This document shows positions 17,506 through 28,300 of a stretch of 29,624 nucleotides of DNA, in pieces. A program made the translations under genes and the position numbers. The stretch's first letter is position 1. The number at the start of each line of letters is the position of its first letter. Origin of the DNA: Acanthamoeba sp. SK_2022b (taxonomy: Eukaryota; Discosea; Longamoebia; Acanthamoebidae); assembly GCA_027943245.1 (NCBI GenBank), contig JANDJZ010000636.1, positions 1-29,624 on the forward strand, in the 5' to 3' direction. The notes beneath the pieces were generated by a model that ran no database searches, was not told the DNA's origin, and was given only the letters and a program-made list of their open reading frames with translations.

Positions 17506-18290
17506 GCTCCCCTCAACAAAGCGGCTCTTGTCTCAGCAAAGCTCTTTGTTTGAAACAGCTGCCACTTCTTTTCTGTGTGTCATGTGCGTGATAACTCCAA
17601 AAGGGGCTCAGCCACTGCTGCGACACGCCCCTGCTGGGCAACTTCCACGCTGGCCTTCCTGTGAAGCTTCCTTCGCGCGAACCGGCGCCACTTGCAGGGA
17701 TCAGGGTCCCCGCACCATAATTTGCGATTGGTTAGTGGAAAGGCGAGGCGTTTAATCACGGTTGGCGGATATTTACGACGTTGCTGGGGAGATTCCCGAG
17801 TGTGTTGAGACCAGATCTGTTTCTGCTCCTAAACTGCGGTCCCAAGGCAGCACGCGGGGCGCGCATTGGCCACAAGTGCCGAGTAGATGATGAGCCGAGG
17901 ACAAATTACCGTCCAATGCGCGGCTTGACAACACTAATCATCAGGTGAAATTTCGTCACACGTGGCAGTATCATGGTGCTCAGGCCCTTTTATGATGCTC
18001 CTCTGCGGGGCAGGACGGAGAAAGGCAGCTACTGGCTTACCGCCTCCGACGGGACATCCTCCCTTGCAGCGGTATTCGCTCTGACACCGAACGAGTCACG
18101 AGTCGCCGGTGCATCCTCCCTACAGATACACAACCATCGACTTGATTGGCCACGACGACACCTCTCCACAACAGCTCACCCACACTGCACACGTCGCGCT
18201 GTTAGTTCCGCTGCGTTTAGCCACGGCCAGAGTGAAGGAGCCAACACACTGCCAAGGCTACAGTCCAGTTTGACAACACTGCCAACGACG
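17506..18290 (+). promoter_or_regulatory. Upstream region of RFX paralogue A, with blocks shared with paralogue B
   Basis: Long 5' region. CTTCCTGTGAAGCTTC (17655-17670), ACCGGCGCCACTTGC (17681-17695), GTTGGCGGATATT (17761-17773), CCCAAGGCAGC (about 17841) and CATTGG (about 17865) have near-identical counterparts upstream of paralogue B. CCCTTTTATGATGCT at about 17986 is TATA-like. No gene is seen. Confidence 0.55.
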
Positions 18291-20418
18291 ATGTTGGCGC
18301 CCATCTTCATCAAGAGCAAGGAGGAAGCCCTGCCCGACATCAAGGAGTGGTATGTTGTCGTTTTCTTGGGAGACGTCTCCTGCTATCTTTTCATCTGTTT
18401 CGTTCGCTTGGGCCTCGCGTTGTTGGCCAAGATGGCCGGGCAAGACAACGTTTTTGATGTGCGGCGTGTTGCCGTCCCATCAATCTTATCCTCGAACTTT
18501 GGATATTCTCCTAAACGGACCGCTTGCCAACTCGAGTTGGGGATCATGATGCTGTGTTCTTGGCATCACCCAAGCTTGAAGATAGATTCTTCTCACTCCC
18601 GTTCCCTCACCCTATTGTTCGTATGTTAGTCGCCACTTGCTTGGTAACATGATGGCTCACATCTCATTCTTGTTCGTGTCCATGCCGCGGATGGCATCCT
18701 CACGTCATCATCCACACGTCAACAACATCTACCACTACCACTTCCACCGCTACAACAACAACAACAACGACGACGACGACGGCCAGGTTGGTGAGCGCGT
18801 TCCGAGAGAAGAAAGGCTACTTCGTGGCCAAGAAGGAGGTCTTTGGCGCCTACGCGCACTTCTGCGACACTCACCACTATGAGTCGACCACACCCGCCTC
18901 CTTTGGCAAGTTCCTCAAGAAGGTGCATACTCCCCACGCCCATCCCCCCCACCCCCGGTCCGTTCCCTGCCCTATTTGAAATAGGGGAAACGGCAAGTTC
19001 AAAAATTAAAGAATTAAATGAGGTGGCGGTTATCTCCTTTTGGGACGCTGCCGAGATGCACAAATGTGCTTTTGGTTTGACACCGCCCGCAAGCAACTGA
19101 ATCTCTGGTGCAAAACGTGCAGATCTTTCCGAGTGTGGAGACAAGGCGGCTCATCCGCAACAACGAGCAGGCTATGTACTACTACAACCTCACCCCGGCT
19201 GACGCCCCGGCCTCTTCCACTCGGTGGACCACCGTGCACTCGTCCACTCCGTCGCTTTCTTCTTCTACGCCGGCGCACTCGCTCTTTGGTTCACCTCGGC
19301 AGCCGCAGCCGGCGTCCGAGGCCCGTCGGCGCCGCGCGTCGTCGCCCGAGGACAGGTCCGCGAGTCCCCCACAGCTCCGCACCCACCGCCGTCAGCCCGA
19401 GCAGCGCTTGTCCCGCTCCGCGTCGCCGTCCCACGCAATGTTCGGCGCCTTCGCCGTTGCCAACGCGCCTTCATCGGTCCTCCCGCCCGCGCCCACGTTC
19501 CAATCAACGCCGCCATACCTGACGACGTCGGCGCCTTCGTGGATGAGCGAGAGCCCCCGAGCGCACGGTTCGACTCCCAGGCCGCGATCCTCGAGCCACT
19601 CCGACTACGCCCGGCGCGGCGATGGGGACTGGCTGAGCAGCAACGGCGGCGGGGGCCAGGCGCCGCAGATCGACCAACTGGCCGACACCAGCATGCGGCA
19701 CATCAAGCAGGAGCTGGCGCAGAGACCGCACGTGGATTCGGCGGACGTGCAGCGCCGCTCGCATCCCACGCCACTTTCGACCGAACAGCAAACGCTGCAG
19801 CAGTCCTACTACCACCTGCTGTCGACCATGAGCGCCCAGCATTCGAGCGCTGGGCGAGGACCCGACGGCGCTGCAGCATCATTCGCTGCTGCGGCGGCGC
19901 TTCACCTGCCGGGCCTCGCCTACACAGCAGCGACGCACGACACGACGGCGTGGGCGGGCATGGAGTGCCTCTATCCACTCATGGCCGCTCTGCCCCACTC
20001 GGCCATGGCCCTCGCCGCCGCCGCTGCCTCACACCACCAACACCACCAGCTCGACTCACGGCTGTCGGCGTCGTCCACTCCGATGTTCTTCACCACGGCC
20101 ACATCAACGACCACCACATCGACGACAGCCTTGCCCCAGACCGAGCGGCCTCCCGTTATGAGCCTTCCGCGGCACCAGCCTCAGCTCGTGTCGGCTGCGC
20201 TCAAGCATGACGAGCGCCCAACCGATCGGGGAGCCAGCACCAAGCGGCTTAGAGAGGAGCCCAGCGACAACAGCAGGAGCGCGGATGACGACAGAGCGCA
20301 GCCTGCCATCAAGGACGAGCCGCACGACTACCACGACAGTCATAGGACACCAACGTCGCCCCCGACTGGCGAAATGAGCAGGAAAAAGAAGTCTCGCCTT
20401 GACTTCATTCTCAACTAG
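18291..20418 (+). CDS. RFX-type winged-helix transcription factor, paralogue A (3 exons, 496 aa)
   Basis: Exons are 18291-18349, 18787-18922 and 19123-20418 (GTATGT donor for intron 1). Residues about 14-92 fit the RFX DNA-binding domain: EWLVSAFREKKGYFVAKKEV, FGAYAHFCDTHH, then ASFGKFLKKVFPSVETRRL, matching the family's ASFGKLIR-VF--L-TRRL core. The wing that is normally GTRGNSKYHYYG is replaced by IRNNEQAMYYYNL. The remaining 400 residues are Ser/Pro/Ala/His-rich, probably disordered regulatory sequence, with islands shared with paralogue B: IDQLADTSMRHIKQE, WAGMECLYPLMAALPHSAMA, and the C-terminus RKKKSRLDFILN. HIKQE and AIKDEP are psi-K-x-E sumoylation-like sites. It lacks the dimerisation regions of animal RFX1-3. 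Confidence 0.85.
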
Positions 20419-21186
20419 GTAGAATTCAGGTCTATAAACAATTCAGATATCAAACAGCAAGACCTCTCGCTATTTGCCCTTGTACTCTCCTGGGTGTCCT
20501 GCTGGAAGCACACTTCTGCGACTTTCGTTATGATTGACTGGTACAAACAAAGAAGGTCGAAGGAGTTTGTGCACATCTCTGGCGTTGGCGGATATTACCG
20601 TCGTTAGGCACACAAAAGGGAGATATCCTCGTTGTTCAGTAACCACGGTTCGCCCTTATATGCTGTCCCAAGGCAGCGACGCACGCCCTCATTGGTGCTA
20701 CGGACTGATCCGCGCTTTTAACAGCCAACGTACACCGGCGCCACATGCGGGTGTGGTCGCGCGTTGTCTTCCTGCGAAGTTTCACCGCCGTCCCGGCCCG
20801 TGCCTGAGCTGCGTTCGTTCGGGCAGAAAGTGAGGGGCACACATTTCCCATTGGACTTGTCCCCGCTGTGACTCTCTCCTGTTGTCCTATCTGCCTGTGC
20901 GGCGCACCGGCTCTTGCAACGGCACTCCACAACCGCACACACACAGCGCACTGTAAGCCCCGCACAACCACTCCATTACAATTGGCCGGGCTCTCCACTC
21001 ACGGACAAAACACACTCCGGCGGACAGAGCGCACACCTCCCACACCGATAAACACGTCCAAGTTCCGCACTGCCACCCGACCGAAAGACAGCTCAACTAG
21101 TTGGGCACGCCCAGTCTGTCACTCCAGCCCTAAGTAACACGGCCACCACACCACGACCTACGCACCCCAGCCAAACAGCCCGACAA
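20419..21186 (+). promoter_or_regulatory. Intergenic and upstream region of RFX paralogue B
   Basis: Contains GTTGGCGGATATT (20583-20595), CCCAAGGCAGC (about 20667), CATTGG (about 20690), ACCGGCGCCACATGC (20733-20747) and CTTCCTGCGAAGTTTC (20768-20783), the same blocks as upstream of paralogue A but in a different order. CCCTTATATGCTG at about 20652 is TATA-like. Open frames in this stretch look non-coding. Confidence 0.55.
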
Positions 21187-22980
21187 ATGCTGTCAACGAC
21201 GATGTTGGCGCCCATCTTCATCAAGAGCAAGGAAGAAGCCCTGCCCGATGTTAAAGAGTGGTATGTTGTCTCTTGTTGTGTTGTGTTACCTCGGTTGGTT
21301 GTCACTGTTGGCGGATGATCCTTTTTTTTATGGTTTTCTTCGCCGTTATCTATATCTATCTGCGCACCTTAGCCACGTCTGTTCGAAGCACTGTTGCTTG
21401 CCACGACCGGGACCATGTTCTGCCACTGATCCACATCATCCCACCTCCACCTTCACAACAACAACGGCGGCCAGGTTGGTGAGCGCGTTCCGAGAGAAGA
21501 AAGGCTACTTCGTGGCCAAGAAGGAGGTCTTTGGCGCCTACGCGCACTTCTGCGACACCCACCACTACGAATCGACCACACCCGCCTCCTTTGGCAAGTT
21601 CCTCAAGAAGGTGCATGCTCCCCACCTCCACCCTCCTTGGTGCCCCACCGTCCCCGTTTCCACCCACCGGATCCCCAACATTATCTCCTCAACCCCCATC
21701 AATTCATTTAAATGCGCGATTGTCGAGATCTGGTAGTGGTGATTTTTGTCCATAAAAGGAGATGCTCACCGTGCCATCACGTGGTTTCCCACTATTTGAA
21801 TCGCACCAATCGTTGACGCGCCTCTTCGTTCAAAACACGCACACACCAAAACGTGCAGGTCTTTCCGAGTGTGGAGACAAGACGGCTCATCCGCAACAAC
21901 GAGCAGGCCATGTACTACTACAACCTCACCCCTACTGACGCCCAGGCCGCGCCGGCCACTTCCACCCGATGGGCCGCCTCCTCGCCCACTCTCTCATCGC
22001 AGTCCCTGGCGTCGTCGGCGCCGGCTCCCTCCATCTACGCCTCTTCCCCGCCTCCGCCGGTAACGCCGCGGACGCGCCGGCCCCGAACCTCGTCGCTCGA
22101 CGACAGGCCAACTGACGCTCAACCGTCGCCTGCGGCCACCAAGACCACACTGTCGGCGCTGCCTCCCCTGCCCAGCTTTCATTCGTTGGCATCTCGGTCG
22201 CCCTCGCCGTCAACGTGGCTGAGCAGCAGCAGCGGCTGCGAGGCGCCGCACATTGACCAGCTGGCCGACGCCAGCATGCGCCGCATCAAGCAGGAGCGAA
22301 GGCAGAGCCAATCGACCAACCACTCGACGCCACCGTTCCAGCGACAGCAGCCGTACTACCGCATGAGCGCCCACCACTCGCAGACGACGCACGACCTCCC
22401 GCTCCTGGAGGAGCGGCGTGCCTCCGCGTATGGGGCGGTCCACCTGCCGGGCGTGTCCTACGCGTATGAGGCAGCGTGGGCGGGGATGGATTACCTCCAG
22501 CCGCTCATGGCCGCTCTCCCACACTCGGCCATGGCCCTCGCCGCCGCCGCTGCCGCCACAGCTGCCGCGTCGCAGCAACAGCAATTCTACTACCAGCAAT
22601 TTCAGCCCCTGCCGTTCGCCTCAACTCTGCCGCCGCCTCCGCGACCCGCGTCGCTGCCGCCATCGCCCACCGCCACCGCGAGCTCCTCCCCCTCCCCGCC
22701 TCTCAGGGAGCCTGAGCGAACGTCGACCTCCCTCCTGTCGAGGCGCCCGAACCAACTCGCGGCGGCCACGCTCAAACACGAACCGACCACGGACCGGGTG
22801 ACGTCGTGCTCCAAGCGAGCGAGAGAAGAGCCCAGCGACTACCGACCGCGGTCTCGCTGGCCAGCAGTCAAGCCCGAGCCGCACGTAAACGACCTGGATG
22901 ACGACAGGACATCTGCAGCGTCTCCAGAAGTGTCGACGAGCAGGAAGAAGAAGTCTCGCCTCGACTTCATTCTCAACTAG
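21187..22980 (+). CDS. RFX-type winged-helix transcription factor, paralogue B (3 exons, 443 aa)
   Basis: Exons are 21187-21260, 21475-21610 and 21859-22980, at the same intron positions and phases as paralogue A. ATG 21187 adds MLSTT before the ATG shared with A (21202). The RFX domain differs from A by only two conservative Ile/Val changes, and exon 2 is identical at the protein level. Outside the domain identity is limited to islands: IDQLADASMRRIKQE, HLPGVSYAYEAAWAGMDYLQ, PLMAALPHSAMALAAAAA and the C-terminal SRKKKSRLDFILN. IKQE, LKHEP and VKPEP are candidate sumoylation sites. It is convergent with the nephrocystin-3-like gene, 93 bp apart. Confidence 0.85.
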
Positions 22981-23073
22981 CGGTACACGACGTACACCAG
23001 CCACGTCAAAAGCAAATAAAACCCTATTTTAAGGCACTTTTCACAGTGGGAGTAAGTAGCGTTGGCGGGAGGC

Positions 23074-24207
23074 TCACATGGCGCGAGCGAGGGCCTGCTG
23101 CGCGGCCTGCGTGCGGGCGTGGTCGTGGCCAAAGGTCTGGGCGTAGATGACCGCAGCCCTTTCCAGACACTGCCGCGCGTCTCCGCGCTTGTGCTGGCTC
23201 AAGTAGAACTCGCCCAAGTTGGCCAAAGCCTGTTGTGAAGACAACACACACAATCGAGGTTGAGTTGGAGAGATCGTTGCAAGGAGAGAATTAGATACAC
23301 CTAGAAGTGTGCAGTAAAGCAGAAAAGGAAATAGCCGACGGAGATCTGCTCAGCCAATCAACATAGAGCGTACGCCCCAATGGGCTTTCACCTCCAACCG
23401 ATAGAGATACGGAAACGAGGCCACACAACACCACAGTGACCGTGCAACGTGCGCACGAGCTCGACCACCAGAGCAACAGAGATGCAACACACGCAACGGT
23501 TTAAAGGAGGACAGCGCACCTGGCCCACGTCGGGGTGGCTGGGCCCGAAGATCTTCTCGTAGATGTCGAGGGCCTTCTTGTACAGCTTCTCGGCCTGGTC
23601 GACGTTGCCCGTGGTGAAGTAGAGCACGGCCAAGTCGTTGGTGGTAACCGCCACGTCGGCGTGGATGGGCCCCAGGAGATCCTCGTAGATCTCCAGTGCG
23701 CGACGGTAGAGCGGGATGGCCTCGTCGTAGCGGCGCAGGAACTGATAGCAGCCGGCGATGTTGGTCAACGAACCTGTCCGCGCCATCATGGGCGGGGCAA
23801 CATGCGGTGAGTTCGTGCGTCCCTTTCTCTCACACACAACACGGGCTCTCGCACGTACTGGCGACGTCCATGTGGCGAGGGCCAAAGGCGGTCTCGCAGA
23901 TGTTGAGGGCCTGTTCGAAGAGCGGCAGGGCGCGAGTGTACTGGCCCATGTCCTGGTACAGCGAACCCATGTTGCTGCAACATGCGTGCGCACACAGTAA
24001 GCTCACGGCAGGTGGCAAGGAAGGGGAGCGGAGCGCAGGAGAGTACTTGAGGGACTGGGCGTAGTCCGGGTGGTGCACGCCGATGACCCGCTCGCGAATG
24101 GCCAGGGCGCGCTGGTAGAGCGGTTCCGCCTTATCGTACTTGTCCTGCCTCGCGTACAACACCTGCGCCCTCACCTCGATCAGCATGCTGCCTTGTCTCG
24201 TTTCGTG

Positions 24208-24258
<51 letters not shown>

Positions 24259-25321
24259 GTGTATGCTGAGCGTACGGCAAAGTCGTTGAGGGTGAGGGCG
24301 AGCTCCGGATGAGAGTCGCCCAGAAGGCGCTCGCGGATGGCGAGTGTCTTCTTGTACAGGGCCTCGGCTTCGTCGTACTTGCCGGCCTCCTGCGCCAGGC
24401 CGGCCATCGAGTTGAACGTCCTGCGCAGTCGCCCCCGCTCTCCCCGTAAGCGACGGAGACACACGCGCTCGACCAACCAACCAGAGAGGGGCGCGCACTG
24501 GGCGACAGACGGATGGACCGGGCCGTAGACGCTCTCGTAGATGTTGAGGGCCCGCGCGTAGTGGGGGCGGGCCTCCTCGTAGCGCGACTGGTCCATGTAC
24601 AGACCGCCGAGGTTGGCGAGCGACATCGCCACTGCGATCGGTAGAAACGAATCCGCCAATCAGCGCAACCAACGCAAGGGGGGAGGGGGAACGGGGCGAT
24701 AGGACCATCTCCCCCAAACGGGAAGGGTCAGTCGGGGACAGTTACCGTCGGGATGGTTGGGACCGAACAGGGTCTCCCTCATCGAGATGGCGCGCAGGAG
24801 GTAGTCCTCGGATTCCTTGTAGCGGCCCATGTCCTGGTTCAGACAGCCCACTGCGACGGCGTTGGCCTCAAAACATCAGCACCAATTTTTTTATTTTATT
24901 TTATTTTATTTTATTTATGGTATTTATTTAACTATTATTATTTGATAGGGAGGCGAGAGTGGTACGGGAGTTGAAACTCTGCGCGATGTCGGCGTGGATC
25001 TCGCCAAAGATCTTCTGGCGCACGCGAAGCGCGCGGATGTACAGCGGCTCCGCTTTATCGTACAAGCCCTGTTGGCAGACGCGCGCGGTTGAGCCGTGGA
25101 GCAGCGATCCCACTGCCACTCGGTGGCGCAGTCGCCGAGCGGGAGTGGGAAGGGAGCGGCGCCACCCGGGTACCTGGTGCCTGTAGAGGATGGCCAGGCT
25201 GTTGACGGACGAAGCGAACTCGGGGTTTTCGGGTCCCAGCGTCTTCTCGCGAATCTTCATGGCCCGCTCGTACAGCGGCGCCGCCAACGCGTACTTGCCC
25301 CTGCGCCAGTAACACATCAGC

Positions 25322-25384
<63 letters not shown>

Positions 25385-28300
25385 GATACCGCAGGCGGTA
25401 GAGGTAGCCGAGGGCATCGAGCTTGCTGGCGATGTCCGAGTGCCAGGGGTCGTGCTGGTAGACCGTCTCGGAGATCTCGAGCGCCTTCTTAAGGAACACT
25501 TCGGCGTTGTTGAACGCCGCGATGTCCTGCAGGGAGGGGGAGCAATGGCGATGAGGCGAGCGACGCGCGAAGAGAGAGAGAGAGAGAGAGGTGCCAACCT
25601 GAAGGAACTGGCCGGCGGCGTTGTAGGTGTAGGCGAGCTCAGTCGGGGTGGGCTGCGCCTGACGCACGTACTCGTCGAGGTTCAACACGAACCTGCCCTC
25701 GACGTCCGTGTACTTGGCGGCCTCCTGCCAGTACTGATACAGATCGAACCTGTACTCCTCCACCGAGAGCAGCTGGAACATCTCCAGATCTGCCAAGAGC
25801 AGGTCGAACAAACAAAAGGAGTGAGCGGAGTGGGATTTGAACCCACGCATCCGAAGATAACAGTGCCTTAAACTGTCGCCTTAGACCGCTCGGCCATCCG
25901 CCCGTTGAAATTTGGTCAACATTAATTAATTTACGACAAAACAATTTTGCGGACAACCGAGACAGGGCTGGCGCCGACGACGCTTGGAGGCCACACACAA
26001 CCACCGGGGAGGGAGAAGGAGAGGGTTAAGGGGGGGGGGGCAAGGTACCGGTGATGCAGGCGGCGAGTTGGTGGTAGTCGCTGGCCGCCATGAGCTGGTA
26101 GGGCATCTCTTCGCATCTGCGCTTCACCATGCTCGCGACCGAGGGCCTGTTGTTGCCCCGCAGCGGGCAACGCGTTATTAAAGTGATACAGAGCCAAAAG
26201 CAGGCCGAAAGCAAGAGGCAGGCCGCCACGGCGAGGTGCTCCGCGCACCTGTTGAAGTAGGACACGATGCGCATGCGGTACTGGTTGTAGCGATTCTGAG
26301 GGCGCAGGTAGCGCGCCTCCACGGCCTGCCTCATGTAGTCGTGGAAGAACGTGAGGAAGCCCGACCTGCTGACCAGCGACTCCTCCTACAGGGAACGGCA
26401 GACGCGCGCAGAGGTTCAGTGGACCAGTGTGTGTGTCACACGACGATCGCCCAGGCCAAGCGCGAGGAGCGGGGGGGAGGGCTGGAGAGATAGAGAAACC
26501 AACCATGGCAAGGTGGAGCGGTGACCAGAGGGAGTGGGGCACATCGAGGATCTCGAGCAGCTCGCTCTCGGTAAGGCCGCGCCTGCTCACCCAGATCAGG
26601 GACAGCACGTCGCCGACCAGGCCCTGCAGCGACTTGCCGCCTGGACCACCGATGAGGACCGGTCACGCACACGACGAGCGGGACAGGCTTGCGGAAAGGG
26701 GGAGGGGCGGTGTCGTACTGCTGCCTGCGTTCTTGGTCTCAAAGTCGTGCTCGAGACGGGAGAAGACGAGGTTGAACAGCTCGGGCGGAGTGCGGGCAGT
26801 CAGGTAGTGGCCAATCTTGGCGTCCAGGCCTTCGTACACACCAAACACCCTGAATAAAAAAAAAAAGAAAAATACAAAAATTAAATAATAACAATAAATA
26901 AACAATTTGAATAAAAGTACTGCAGCAACACGTGGAGGGGGGCTCGCGTTACCGCATCTCTTCAAGCAACGTGCGCAGGAAGAGCGGGTTCTTGCACTGC
27001 TCGGCCTTGATGATGCGCGCCAGCTGGGCCGGAGTGAAGGACTTGCCGTAGAGCGCCATGTACTCGAGCACAAGCGCCTAATTCGTTTTAAGAAGAACCG
27101 CTCCCCAAAAGGTGAGGTTCACTCCCCGAGGAGTCGCGCCAGCGACTGCGCGGCGACGAACCTGGCGTTCGGTCTCGTTGAGGGGCTCCACTCGGAGGGT
27201 GTGCCAGCCGCGCTGTTGGATGGCCTCCATGCAGCGGCCGGGGAGCGTCGAGACCACCACCTGCACGCCGTTGGGGTACTCGCGCGGAAGCCACGCCAGC
27301 TCGTGCACCTCGCCCTGCACGCCCGCCGTCATGCAGGGTGAGAAGTGGAACGGCCACCGGACACGGCGGCGGCTGCTGCCAATGAACCTTGCCGCGGTCC
27401 TCGAGCTGGTTCAGAGCGTCGAGCACGAGGAGCAGTCCGCCGCGCTTGGCGGCCTCGGTGAGCCAATCGGGGAAGGCGTCGATGAGCGACCTCAGGTCGG
27501 TTGGGATCTCGTTGGGCACGCCGTAGAAGTCCTTGATCTCGCCCATGATCCTGTAGCCCCCCCCCATCCATCCACGCACGAACGCCGGCCAAGGTTCAGC
27601 TGACGCCCGCCGCTTCCAGGCCAACTCGAGCCAAGGGGGGAGGCACCTGCGCAGGAGGCCGGCGAGGTCGGTGCTCTGGGCGGTGCTGCCGATGTAGTGC
27701 GCCACCACGAGCCGCTCGGACTTGTGCTTCTCGACGTGGCCCAGCGCCCAGTTGCACACGAGCGCGCTCTTTCCCGAACCGCTCTCGCCTTCACCACACA
27801 CACACGGCAGACGTTGAGCCACGCGCGCACACAGACGCCACAGCGTGACGGGCAAGACGTGGGGGGGGGAATGAGCGGGAGGAGGAGGAAAGCGAACCGC
27901 ATATGACGAGGGGCTTGGACGGGTGGGTGGCCAGATGCTTGTCGATGCGGTCAAAGTAGTGGCCGCGCCCGACGTACACCCGCGCCCTGCTGGTCGCGAA
28001 GGCGTCGTGCGCCGTGCGCTCCCGCTGGAGCGGCGTGGGCGCGTCGGCCATCGGGAAGTCCTGGTCGATGGCCGCCTCGAGCGCCTCCACCATCTTCAAC
28101 GCCATCTCCGAAGGGCTGTGTCCAACCAACGTGTGAGTGTGAGGAGCCACAACATAGGCGGGCAACGTCATGGTTTACGGGGGGGGAGGGCCCTCTACCT
28201 CTTGTAGTGGGCCACGCGAGCGCCCGCGCTCTTGATCTCGTCCTTGAGCCTGTCGAGCTTGGCCTGGAGCTTGATGTCGCGGGCGTCGAGACCCTTTGTG

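Noticed and set aside
19224..20210. A 328-residue frame overlapping RFX paralogue A in another phase
   Set aside because: It is a shadow of Ser/Pro/Ala-rich coding sequence; paralogue B does not preserve a matching frame.
20534..21137. Short frames in the RFX-B upstream region
   Set aside because: They cover the promoter blocks shared with RFX-A, but their translations are not shared between the two copies.
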